DNA of 64,000 nucleotides from an uncultured Alphaproteobacteria bacterium (GTDB lineage: Bacteria > Pseudomonadota > Alphaproteobacteria > Rs-D84). The position numbers were made by a program, and so were the translations under genes. The notes under the pieces were generated by a model. It saw nothing but the letters and a program-made list of their open reading frames with translations, was not told the DNA's origin and did no database searches. The stretch spans positions 186,001 to 250,000 of the forward strand of contig CANBCI010000001.1 in NCBI GenBank assembly GCA_947367055.1, in the 5' to 3' direction. Shown piece by piece: positions 31,491 through 40,137 of this stretch (the stretch's first letter is position 1; each line of letters starts with the position of its first letter).

Positions 31491-32495
31491 TTATTGGTAT
31501 ATTTGTTGATGAAATTCCTGTTCTGAATTTTTTCTAAAATCAGCCAAACCTCTATAAAATTTTATATTGTCAACAGAGTCTGTGGGCTCTATGATTTTTA
31601 ACGTGGTAAGTTCATTAAATGCATTTTCGCTGATTTGTTTGGGTAGCATGCAGTTTTTCTGGTCTTTTTTTGTCCACGGCAATCCCTTGAGTTTATTACG
31701 TTCCTTTTCTCGTCTGCAACGTTCCGCATGATTATATTGTTTTTCTAATGATGCTTTATAATTTATACAAGATATGGTTTCGTCTTTAATGGCATGATAT
31801 ACGGTATACTCCGTTTCTCGACGAAAACAAATATGTTTGGTTTTATCTAGAATATTACGATTTATATAATAATCAATATACTCTTTCCAAGGATTAAACT
31901 TATAATCGATTTTTGTCATATATGCACATCCTTGCCCATTTATAAACGCATAGGGTTGATGCAATGCGTTAGGGTTTATTGGCGGACAATACTCTCTGGT
32001 TAACTCTGGACATTCATCATCAAGAGCAAAGTATTTAGGATCTTCATCTTTTGAACGAACAATAACCCGAGTAGATACGACCCGACAAGTATCCAATTTA
32101 ATAGGTATCAAATTATATCGGAATAATTCAATGTCGTTTAAATGAGTATCAATCGCATAGAAAAAGTACCCGTCTTCATTGTCAAGAACATCATATAAAG
32201 TAAATATTGAAATATCTGCGGGCTTATCTTGTTGTATAATATGCAAGTTTTCGCTGTCATGTTCAATAGATTCATTCTCATTTAATGGGTCTATAACAAC
32301 AAATGCTATAACAACAATTAGCGTCCCCATAAAAAGCAGCCCAGTCCATTTCAAATATTCAAAATATTGTTGTGTAAAACCTTTGAATGCTAACTTATCG
32401 CCTAGCAAATAGTCTAATAATCCTTGGAATAGACAGAAAATTAACCCTGAGATAAGAATAGTTATAATAATTGCACACACTATTATCATTATCAT
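31491..32495 (-). CDS. Hypothetical membrane-anchored protein
   Basis: 334-aa ORF with two N-terminal TM segments and several Cys in the C-terminal region. Confidence 0.6.
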   Translation of the reverse strand: MIMIIVCAIIITILISGLIFCLFQGLLDYLLGDKLAFKGFTQQYFEYLKWTGLLFMGTLIVVIAFVVIDPLNENESIEHDSENLHIIQQDKPADISIFTLYDVLDNEDGYFFYAIDTHLNDIELFRYNLIPIKLDTCRVVSTRVIVRSKDEDPKYFALDDECPELTREYCPPINPNALHQPYAFINGQGCAYMTKIDYKFNPWKEYIDYYINRNILDKTKHICFRRETEYTVYHAIKDETISCINYKASLEKQYNHAERCRREKERNKLKGLPWTKKDQKNCMLPKQISENAFNELTTLKIIEPTDSVDNIKFYRGLADFRKNSEQEFHQQIYQ

Positions 32496-32497
32496 GA

Positions 32498-32914
32498 TTA
32501 TTTAGTCTCTTGTTTTTGTGGTAATAATAAGCATGTTATAAACACAATGCCGTCGGCTATAAAAGTGCACCATGCCAATTTATTCATAGGATTATCGGAG
32601 CATGTGTTCTCATAATTAAAAAAGTCCAGGGCCGTTGTTATAATGCATACCCAGAATCCAACAATTCCTGGCAGTCCAATATCATTAAACCGTCTTGAAA
32701 CTAATGATGCATATGGAATAGCGGATATTGCAGAAATAAGAAGAATCAATTTGTTTAGATTGCCGTTAGGCGCTATAAACAGCATCGAAAAATATAATAA
32801 CAATGTCACCACAAATAAAAATAATACAGAATAAAAATATTCTAATCGTGATGATGTTGTGCCTGCGTCTAGAGCCTTTGTCCACAAATCAACAGAACTA
32901 CTGATAAATCCCAT
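32498..32914 (-). CDS. DUF805-like membrane protein
   Basis: 'TTSSRLEYFYSVLFLFVVTLL' and 'SRRFNDIGLPGIVGFWV' DUF805 pattern. Confidence 0.65.
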   Translation of the reverse strand: MGFISSSVDLWTKALDAGTTSSRLEYFYSVLFLFVVTLLLYFSMLFIAPNGNLNKLILLISAISAIPYASLVSRRFNDIGLPGIVGFWVCIITTALDFFNYENTCSDNPMNKLAWCTFIADGIVFITCLLLPQKQETK

Positions 32915-32932
32915 TTTTTCCCTTTTTGTTAT

Positions 32933-33118
32933 TTATTCTTCATATAGCCACTTATGACCTGACTGTTCGACGGATATAGTTTCAATGTTTTCTATTGTTG
33001 GTTCATTTGCAAAAAGAGATTGTGCTGACTCAAAAGGCACACGATCCCATATTTGGGTAACTAGCTTTAATATAAGGAAAGTTGCTACCATATAAGAGGT
33101 AGAATATTTGTTTTCCAT
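32933..33118 (-). CDS. Hypothetical small protein
   Basis: 61-aa ORF within a same-strand cluster; low intrinsic evidence. Confidence 0.35.
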   Translation of the reverse strand: MENKYSTSYMVATFLILKLVTQIWDRVPFESAQSLFANEPTIENIETISVEQSGHKWLYEE

Positions 33119-33149
33119 TAGATAATCTTTTTTATTATATTGTTTTTAA

Positions 33150-33407
33150 TTACCATATGCCCGGTTGAGGCATATTTTGATCACCCGCAGACACATCTGT
33201 GTTTATAGAACTCCCTTGAGACGCTATATTACGAAGCAGCATGTGTGCAGCGTATTCCTCTGCTGCCTTTTGCCGATTCCGTTCTTGTATATGATTAACC
33301 AACAACCAACAGGCTAGTATTCCAATAGCAACAACTATCAATTTCCCATTTGAACTCAGCCCATTAAACCAGTTTTTTGCATCATCAATAACAGAATTTG
33401 TCGCCAT
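33150..33407 (-). CDS. Hypothetical small membrane protein
   Basis: 85-aa ORF with RBS 'aaaggagcat', one TM helix. Confidence 0.55.
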   Translation of the reverse strand: MATNSVIDDAKNWFNGLSSNGKLIVVAIGILACWLLVNHIQERNRQKAAEEYAAHMLLRNIASQGSSINTDVSAGDQNMPQPGIW

Positions 33408-33418
33408 AATATGCTCCT

Positions 33419-33748
33419 TTAGTCGGCTAAAATTTCTTTACGCAGTTTTTTGTATTCTTTGTCTGAAATAACTTTGTTTTTGTGTAATTCAGATAGTTGT
33501 TTTAATCTTTCCAAGTCTGTCGGCGCTTCGTCTTTTGAAATCCAATCATCGCTATGCCACAAAAGCGCCAAGCCCAAAGCTATAAACCATGTAATGCCAT
33601 AAAATAATAATCCGCACCACGACAAAATAGCAATTGTTGTAAGTTCTGAACCTGTAATTCCGCGATTTTTAGCAATGTTTATTGGTATCTGAACAAGCCA
33701 AAAAACAAAGATTAAAATTATCACAAATATGAGTATCAATAATCCCAT
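33419..33748 (-). CDS. Superinfection-immunity-like membrane protein with C-terminal SHOCT-like motif
   Basis: Two TM helices; C-terminus 'DLERLKQLSELHKNKVISDKEYKKLRKEILAD' matches SHOCT pattern. Confidence 0.6.
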   Translation of the reverse strand: MGLLILIFVIILIFVFWLVQIPINIAKNRGITGSELTTIAILSWCGLLFYGITWFIALGLALLWHSDDWISKDEAPTDLERLKQLSELHKNKVISDKEYKKLRKEILAD

Positions 33749-33770
33749 ATAATCCCCCTTTTTGTAATAA

Positions 33771-33795
33771 AAAGACCGTCATTGGATTGACGGCC
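33771..33795 (-). terminator. Putative terminator
   Basis: GCCGTCAATCCAATGACGGTC followed by TTTTTATT on the minus strand. Confidence 0.5.
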
Positions 33796-34101
33796 GGGGT
33801 GGTTCGAAAATCATCTTATCATTGATTCCATTGGTCTTTCGGATAAAGCCGTATTTTATAACCAACAGCCCCCCGACCTCTTTACAGTCAGGGACAAATA
33901 ACGATGTCAAAACACAGAAAACATATCGGATTAACGATGTCCTACTGCGTTGCACCGGATAAGATAGGCTTTCGACAGCCCCGAACACGTTTCCCAACGG
34001 GTTCATTAAAAATCCTAATAAAAGCGCCGAAAAAAATCAAGCGATTTTATGCGCGCATCAAGGTCTGAAACGGCAAAATCTTTAATTGTAATTATTTTTA
34101 A

Positions 34102-34129
34102 TTGACATACCGCATATTTGATATATAAT
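34102..34129 (+). promoter_or_regulatory. Promoter of initiator tRNA gene
   Basis: TTGACA (34102-34107), 16-bp spacer, TATAAT (34124-34129). Confidence 0.75.
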
Positions 34130-34142
34130 GCACATACTTTAT

Positions 34143-34219
<77 letters not shown>

Positions 34220-34223
34220 GTTT

Positions 34224-34246
34224 TCCCCGGCACGCCGGGATTTTTT
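34224..34246 (+). terminator. Terminator following the reconstituted tRNA
   Basis: CCCGGcacgCCGGGattttttatt. Confidence 0.65.
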
Positions 34247-34630
34247 ATTGCCTGCATCATACAAAATTTTTCCGTTTGCCATGATCGGCATTAATAATAG
34301 TTCATAAAAAACGTTGAATATTCAAAATATTAGGCCACGCTTCATTATACAAGTAAGCATATAATGACACACGAAAAGAAAATATCTGATTACCCGGATA
34401 ATATATTTAAGTCAATCAGAACTTTTATCCGAAACATCAGGAAAGGATCAAACTATCCCAAGAAGAGGAAAGAAAAGCACATAAAAAGAGTGCAATCAAA
34501 TAAATCCCACCTCAATCCCGGCACAACGTTATTTTAACACCAACTCCCACAATCTGCGCCATTTTACAAATGCAATTTTAATAATAAATATATGGATTTA
34601 TTTCAAGGTATTATTCTATAATCAGCCTAA

Positions 34631-35674
34631 ATGATAACTACTAGAGATTATATGTTCAATATAGAAAACAGACGTTATGTAGGCAATAAATTCAAGTTGA
34701 TGAATTGGATACAGTCAACTATGGATCAAGAGTGCCCTAACTGCGACTCTATATTTGATGTATTTGCAGGGACTGGCGCCGTATCAAGATGCCTGTTAGA
34801 TAGATATAATTCATTTATTATAAATGACTTTCTATATTCAAATGAGGCCATTTATCGTGGTTTTTTTGAAAATTCAAAATATTCTAAAAACAAAATAAAC
34901 GAGCTAAAAACAAAATATAACTCCCTTGATCTGAACCAAAACACATATTCTAATTACGTATCAAACAACTATGGTAATAAGTTTTTCTCATTACACGACG
35001 CGCTAATAATTGGTTATATCAGGCAGGATATTGAGGATTTATATACATCAAATCAACTATCATCAAAAGAATACTATATTCTTTTAGCATCACTATTATA
35101 TTCAGCGGACAGAATCGCCAATACTGTTGGACATTACGATGCATATATAAAAAACAAACTTATCCGTGGTGGATTTGTTTTTGATTTAATTTCTCCACTC
35201 AATGTCAAAAACAAGAAAATACAAATTTTTCGTAAAGATTCTAATGAACTAGCAAAACATATCAAATGCGATATTGCTTTTATTGACCCACCCTATAATA
35301 GTCGTCAATACAGCAGATTTTACCATGTGCTAGAAACAATAACAAAATGGGATAACCCAGAATTATATGGGACGGCCATGAAGCCAAAAGAAGAGAACAT
35401 GTCTGAATATTGCAAATCTTCTGCCCCAAAAGCATTTGAAGATCTTATAAAAAGCATTTCAGCTAAATATATAGTAGTGACATATAATAACACTTACAGC
35501 TCAAAAAGTTCTTCCTCACAAAACAAAATTACTTTTGAACAAATAAAACAAATTTTAGATGAAAGGGGCCAGACAAAACTCTTTGAAAAACCTTATAGAT
35601 TTTTCAACGCGGGAAAAACAGACTTTTCCGACCACAAAGAATTCTTATTCATAACAAAGGTGGGGCAGCAATGA
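34631..35674 (+). CDS. D12-class N6-adenine DNA methyltransferase (M1)
   Basis: 'NRRYVGNKFKLMNWI', 'IFDVFAGTGAVSRCLL', 'AFIDPPYNSRQYSRFYHVLE'. Confidence 0.9.
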   Translation: MITTRDYMFNIENRRYVGNKFKLMNWIQSTMDQECPNCDSIFDVFAGTGAVSRCLLDRYNSFIINDFLYSNEAIYRGFFENSKYSKNKINELKTKYNSLDLNQNTYSNYVSNNYGNKFFSLHDALIIGYIRQDIEDLYTSNQLSSKEYYILLASLLYSADRIANTVGHYDAYIKNKLIRGGFVFDLISPLNVKNKKIQIFRKDSNELAKHIKCDIAFIDPPYNSRQYSRFYHVLETITKWDNPELYGTAMKPKEENMSEYCKSSAPKAFEDLIKSISAKYIVVTYNNTYSSKSSSSQNKITFEQIKQILDERGQTKLFEKPYRFFNAGKTDFSDHKEFLFITKVGQQ

Positions 35675-36576
35675 TAAACAGCAATATTATTCGATCCCCA
35701 TTCTTCTATATCGGTGATAAATTCAAACTTATTTCGCAAATAAAGCAATCGTTTCCTAAAAAGATAAATCGGTTTATAGAACCTTTTTGTGGTGGCGGTA
35801 GCGTATTCCTTAATACAGATGCTAATGAATATCTTATAAATGATATAAATTCTTATATGATTCAACTTCACAATATGCTGATACAAAGTAGCCACGATGA
35901 GAAGTTTTTTTGGGATAACATAAAAAGACTAATAGAAGAATACGGGCTTTCTGCAACATTTTTAAATAAAGATATTCCAACAGAATATAGACAGCTTTAT
36001 AAGAAAACATATTTTGCTAAATATAATAAAGACTCTTATACAAAGTTGAGAGCCGATTTCAATAAAGATAAATCAGATATGATACGTCTATATCTTCTAT
36101 TGATATATGGATTTAACAGGATGTTAAGATTTAATGCAAAAGGCGATTTTAACCTTCCTGTTGGCAACGTAGATTTTAATAGTAATGTTGAAAAAGCGCT
36201 CCATGATTATTTTAATCTGGTAAAAAATAAAAATATACATACATACAACATGGATTTTTTAGATTTTCTCAATCTTGCCAATCCAACCACAGAAGATCTC
36301 GTATACTTAGATCCGCCATATTTAATTACATTTAGCGAATATAATAAATTATGGAATAATTTAGATGAAATACGAATGTTAAAAACACTGGACAAGTTAG
36401 ACAAGATCGGCGTAAAATTTGCTATATCAAACGTCATTTGGCACAAAAACCGATATAATGCAATATTTAATGAATGGGCCAAAAATTATAATATTAAAAA
36501 AATAAAAAGTAATTACATAAGCTATCACGATAATACAGAAAAAGACTCATATGAAGTGTTAGTTACAAACTTTTAA
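35671..36576 (+). CDS. Dam-like D12-class N6-adenine DNA methyltransferase (M2)
   Basis: 'RSPFFYIGDKFKLISQI', 'FIEPFCGGGSVFLN', 'YLDPPYLITFSEYNKLW'; ATGA overlap with M1. Confidence 0.93.
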   Translation: MINSNIIRSPFFYIGDKFKLISQIKQSFPKKINRFIEPFCGGGSVFLNTDANEYLINDINSYMIQLHNMLIQSSHDEKFFWDNIKRLIEEYGLSATFLNKDIPTEYRQLYKKTYFAKYNKDSYTKLRADFNKDKSDMIRLYLLLIYGFNRMLRFNAKGDFNLPVGNVDFNSNVEKALHDYFNLVKNKNIHTYNMDFLDFLNLANPTTEDLVYLDPPYLITFSEYNKLWNNLDEIRMLKTLDKLDKIGVKFAISNVIWHKNRYNAIFNEWAKNYNIKKIKSNYISYHDNTEKDSYEVLVTNF

Positions 36577-36589
36577 AAAGGATCAAGAT

Positions 36590-38161
36590 ATGACAAGAGA
36601 GCACAATAGACAATTTAAGCCATTATCTTTTTCTACCACCATGCGAAACCCAGAAAGAATCGTCGATTTCTTAAAGTATCTATTACCATTTGAAGGCCAA
36701 AAACTAGATAATAACATAATAGACCAAGTCGTTATCTCTTTGATACAAAACAAAATATATAAACCCACAATCATAAACAAGGTAGCAAAGTATCGCACAG
36801 CATTTAACGCCTCAGAACCATTTAGTAGAAAAATGGCAGAAGAAATTATGCAAAAAAGCCCTCAAAAGCACAAAGAAGCGGGATTCGACAAAGGTTGGCC
36901 TTCCAGATTTGATACATGGTATAAACTTCCCATGGAATTTGGTTTTATTTTTTATGAAATGAATAAAACAATTAAATTTTCTACCACAGGACATATGCTT
37001 ATAGAATCTCTAAGCGATGAAACGTTTGACGAACAGAAAATACAAAAAGTATTTCTTAATGCCCTTATGAAATACCAAACGCATAATCCTTTTAGGAAAA
37101 ACGCCAATACAAATGCCCCATTACCTCTTTTATTAAACGTCATAAAATTGCTAAAAGAAGACCCAGAAGAAAATGGAGCAGGAATTTCTAGAGGAGAGCT
37201 ATCTTTTATTATATGTTCTCCAAACAATGATGCACATGCTATTTATAACCAAATTAAATCATTACGCAAAAAATACGGTTTTACTTATAGCGATGAAGTT
37301 ATTTACGATATTTGCTTAAAAATTCTTGGCGCAACAGAAGCCCAACACAACCGATTCAAAATATCTCATATAACCGGTGAAGCTGTCGATGATTTTATAA
37401 GAAAAATGAGAATTACAGGTATTGTTTCTTTGCGTGGCCAAGGAAGGTTTATCGATTTTAACTCTTTTGAAAAAGAAACTATAGATTACGTAATTAAAAA
37501 ATATACTAATTACCATTCTTTTGAAACGAAAGAGGCATATTTTGACTATATGGGACAGATAGATAGCAATATCTTATCAGCAAAAAAAACCGATGCAACC
37601 GTAGCAAATGATGTACGCCAAAAAACTTTATCTTTTTGGGCGATCAATAAATCGCCTGAGTATATTGCATCAGAACTGAAAATAATTTCTAAAAAAGACG
37701 AAAGTAAAGACGATGTGTTAAAATACATATCAAAGCCAACACGTCTAGAATTTTTAACAAGTATTTTGCTGAAACAGAGATTTCCAGATATGGATATTAA
37801 ACCGAATTACAGTGTTGATGACGAAGGTTTTCCAATATTCACTGCTGCCGGCGGTATGGCCGATATAGAGTGTTTTGACACTGATAATAATCCATTGATA
37901 GAGGTCACTCTTACAACTTCTAGAAATCAATCTAGCACAGAAATACCGGCAATTACACGTCATCTGCAAGAAGCAAGGGACAAGTATCCGAACAAATATG
38001 TATTTTCTATATTTGTTGCACCAACTATACACCCGGATAGCATCTATATGACAGAATTTTCTAAATCAAGATACAATGTTGATATTTTTCCCTGCTCTAT
38101 AGATGAATTTATATTAAAAACATCTAACATAAAGCAATTAAAACAAATGGTTTCTTTATAA
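36590..38161 (+). CDS. AlwI/BstNBI-family Type II restriction endonuclease
   Basis: N-terminal 'FSTTMRNPERIVDFLKYLLPFEGQKL', C-terminal 'AAGGMADIECFDTDNNPLIEVTLTTSRNQSSTEIPAITRHLQEARDKYPNKYVFSIFVAP' resembles remembered N.BstNBI/BspD6I C-terminal region. Confidence 0.85.
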   Translation: MTREHNRQFKPLSFSTTMRNPERIVDFLKYLLPFEGQKLDNNIIDQVVISLIQNKIYKPTIINKVAKYRTAFNASEPFSRKMAEEIMQKSPQKHKEAGFDKGWPSRFDTWYKLPMEFGFIFYEMNKTIKFSTTGHMLIESLSDETFDEQKIQKVFLNALMKYQTHNPFRKNANTNAPLPLLLNVIKLLKEDPEENGAGISRGELSFIICSPNNDAHAIYNQIKSLRKKYGFTYSDEVIYDICLKILGATEAQHNRFKISHITGEAVDDFIRKMRITGIVSLRGQGRFIDFNSFEKETIDYVIKKYTNYHSFETKEAYFDYMGQIDSNILSAKKTDATVANDVRQKTLSFWAINKSPEYIASELKIISKKDESKDDVLKYISKPTRLEFLTSILLKQRFPDMDIKPNYSVDDEGFPIFTAAGGMADIECFDTDNNPLIEVTLTTSRNQSSTEIPAITRHLQEARDKYPNKYVFSIFVAPTIHPDSIYMTEFSKSRYNVDIFPCSIDEFILKTSNIKQLKQMVSL

Positions 38162-39073
38162 GTGAGGAATATTATGGCTAGCAAATTTGTAACAAATGTA
38201 GAATCTATATTATCAAAATATCCAGATAAGCAATTCACAGCAAAGGAATTGGCGAACCTTATACTTAATGAAGGGAAATCATATTTATCAAAAAGAAAAG
38301 ATTTCGGGGTAAAAACCACAGAACAATTACAAGAACAACTTGTCAGGGAGATTTATGCAGCAAACTCGTCCGATAGCTTTTCTGAAAATATAAAAGCAAC
38401 AAGTGATACCCCAAAGAAATTCTATTTTTATAATACAAAAGAACAAGATATTATAGAATCTGATGTAGAAGAAACATCATTACAAGAAAAAGAACTTTAC
38501 CCTATATTATGTGAATATTTATCCAATGTATTGCGAATATACCCTAAGCGGATTGACGAGAAAAGATCTTCAAATACATACGGCAAAAATGGAAATAAAT
38601 GGTTACATCCAGATATTGTCGGTCTTCAAATTGTATCTGAATCATGGAACGAAGAAGTAAAAAAGTGTATTAAATTGCATGGGGAACCCCAGATAAGCTT
38701 ATGGTCTTTTGAAGTTAAACGGAAAATCACACGTTCAAATGTTCGCAAAACCTTCTTTCAAACTGTTTCTAATTCATCGTGGGCCAATAATTCCTATTTA
38801 GTTGCTGTAGATATTGAAGATAAGGCTTTAGCAGAATTACAAATATTGTGCAAGGGACATAAAATTGGCGTTATTCAACTTAATACAAAAGACCCAAATG
38901 ATAGTCAGATACGCATTCCAGCAATAGAAGATTATGAACTTGATTGGGGTATAATAAACAGAATCTGCCAAACAAATACCGACTTTAAAGATTATGTAGA
39001 AAAAATCAGTGAATTTTACCAAACAGGTAAAATCAAGAAAGCTGAATGGGATATAAATAACAAATATGATTAG
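38162..39073 (+). CDS. HrgA-like (COG2958) protein: N-terminal HARE-HTH, C-terminal PD-(D/E)xK-like domain
   Basis: N-terminus 'ESILSKYPDKQFTAKELANLILNE' HARE-HTH-like; 'LHPDIVG...SLWSFEVKRKI' gives D-(~35 aa)-ExK pattern. Confidence 0.75.
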   Translation: MRNIMASKFVTNVESILSKYPDKQFTAKELANLILNEGKSYLSKRKDFGVKTTEQLQEQLVREIYAANSSDSFSENIKATSDTPKKFYFYNTKEQDIIESDVEETSLQEKELYPILCEYLSNVLRIYPKRIDEKRSSNTYGKNGNKWLHPDIVGLQIVSESWNEEVKKCIKLHGEPQISLWSFEVKRKITRSNVRKTFFQTVSNSSWANNSYLVAVDIEDKALAELQILCKGHKIGVIQLNTKDPNDSQIRIPAIEDYELDWGIINRICQTNTDFKDYVEKISEFYQTGKIKKAEWDINNKYD

Positions 39074-39130
39074 AAATACATATTTATCTTGGATGAGCTA
39101 TATCATTTCTAATTTGTGGCAAACAATTTC

Positions 39131-39174
39131 CAAGATTATTGTATTCTTTAAGATTATAGTTCAATAATCTTTTA
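39131..39174 (+). terminator. Possible terminator after the restriction operon
   Basis: AAGATTATTG-20 nt-CAATAATCTT followed by TTTTAAGG. Confidence 0.35.
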
Positions 39175-39189
39175 AGGTTATTATCAATC

Positions 39190-39440
39190 TCACTTTTGTA
39201 CAGCCAATTCTAACTTTTGCATAGATTTACGGACGGCGTCGGCTGACAATCCGGGGTAAACAAAAGTGCGTTATTGGATTTATACCACAGAAACTTGCCG
39301 ATCATGCTTGTGCTGGCACCCGTTATGGCTTAATAACTACCCCTTGTGCGATGCAGGTCATGCTGGCACAGATTTTCTATTCCGGCACGTGTCAACAAAT
39401 CCCCCACGGTCTTTTCGGATATTCTAAATGGCTCTATTTG
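39190..39440 (-). pseudogene. C-terminal remnant of a tyrosine-recombinase integrase
   Basis: Minus strand: QIEPFRISEKTVGDLLTRAGIENLCQHDLHRTRGSY*AITGASTSMIGKFLWYKSNNAL then -frameshift- LSADAVRKSMQKLELAVQK*; contains HxLxRT and GKxLGHKS-like motifs, one TAA and a frameshift. Confidence 0.8.
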
Positions 39441-39552
39441 CTACCATTTTTGATTAATTTATATTAAACTCACATCCAGACACAATTCGCAGAAAATCAA
39501 AGAAAATTTAGAATTATTTATCACAATTTATCGTCTGACCCATTAACTGAAA

Positions 39553-39583
39553 GTCTGTGGTTCAAATCCACACTCCGCAACCA
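39553..39583. repeat. attR: 31-bp duplicate of tRNA-fMet 3' end
   Basis: Identical to 34189-34219; a further 15 bp upstream match 12/15. Confidence 0.9.
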
Positions 39584-39596
39584 AGATTCATCTCTG

Positions 39597-39620
39597 TCCC
39601 CAAAAAACTTTGGGGATTTT
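39597..39620 (+). terminator. Probable ancestral tRNA terminator, now downstream of attR
   Basis: TCCCCAAAaaacTTTGGGGAtttt. Confidence 0.6.
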
Positions 39621-39626
39621 ATAAAA

Positions 39627-40037
39627 CTATACCTCGCCCGTCTTCATATCTGCGCCGACATAATATTTGTACTTTTTCGGCACAAAACGCATCAATATAA
39701 AATTTTCACCATCGGGGCCGCCGTATCCGAACTTTTCATATTCATCGCGCCAGTATTTATTTCGTGTGGCCGCATCGGCCACAAATTCAATAACTCCAAA
39801 CAACCGCAGCGCATGACGCGTCGCATCATCAAAATAATACAGGCTGCATCGGGCGTCTTGTGACAACTGTGCATATTTTGGTGTTGTGCGCCCCGTCATA
39901 AAATACAAAGGTGCAGCAAATGCGTCACGATTCATTGCATTTGTTATATGACGCGTTTCCGGGTACCCGTCCGCCCCGTTTGTAGACAAATGCACAGATG
40001 TGCACGCACGAATTATTTTCATTATATCGTCATTCAT
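39627..40037 (-). CDS. Pyridoxamine 5'-phosphate oxidase-like (general stress protein 26-like) protein
   Basis: 'VHLSTNGADGYPETRHITNAMN', 'LYFMTGRTTPKYAQLSQDARCSLYYFD'. Confidence 0.8.
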   Translation of the reverse strand: MNDDIMKIIRACTSVHLSTNGADGYPETRHITNAMNRDAFAAPLYFMTGRTTPKYAQLSQDARCSLYYFDDATRHALRLFGVIEFVADAATRNKYWRDEYEKFGYGGPDGENFILMRFVPKKYKYYVGADMKTGEV

Positions 40038-40137
40038 TATCGCCCCCGTTTATTCAAATAAATATAGCAAAACATATTTTTAATTTCATCCAGAATAAAA
40101 CCTTGCACACGGCGGATAAATTCATACAATAATCGGC

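Larger units (their letters stand above)
34220..39583. mobile_element. 5.4 kb genomic island integrated in tRNA-fMet carrying a Type II restriction-modification system
   Basis: Flanked by 31-bp tRNA-derived direct repeats, much more AT-rich than neighbours, integrase remnant near right end. Confidence 0.85.

Noticed and set aside
33779-34006. tmRNA or RNase P candidate in the structured region upstream of the tRNA
   Set aside because: No tag-coding sequence, no tRNA-like domain and no RNase P consensus motifs found by eye.
34364-34537. 57-codon ORF (MTHEKKISDYPDNIFKSIRTFIRNIRKG...) before M1, considered as a controller (C) protein
   Set aside because: No HTH signature, too short for a C protein, and AT-rich context makes a chance ORF plausible; kept only as a note.
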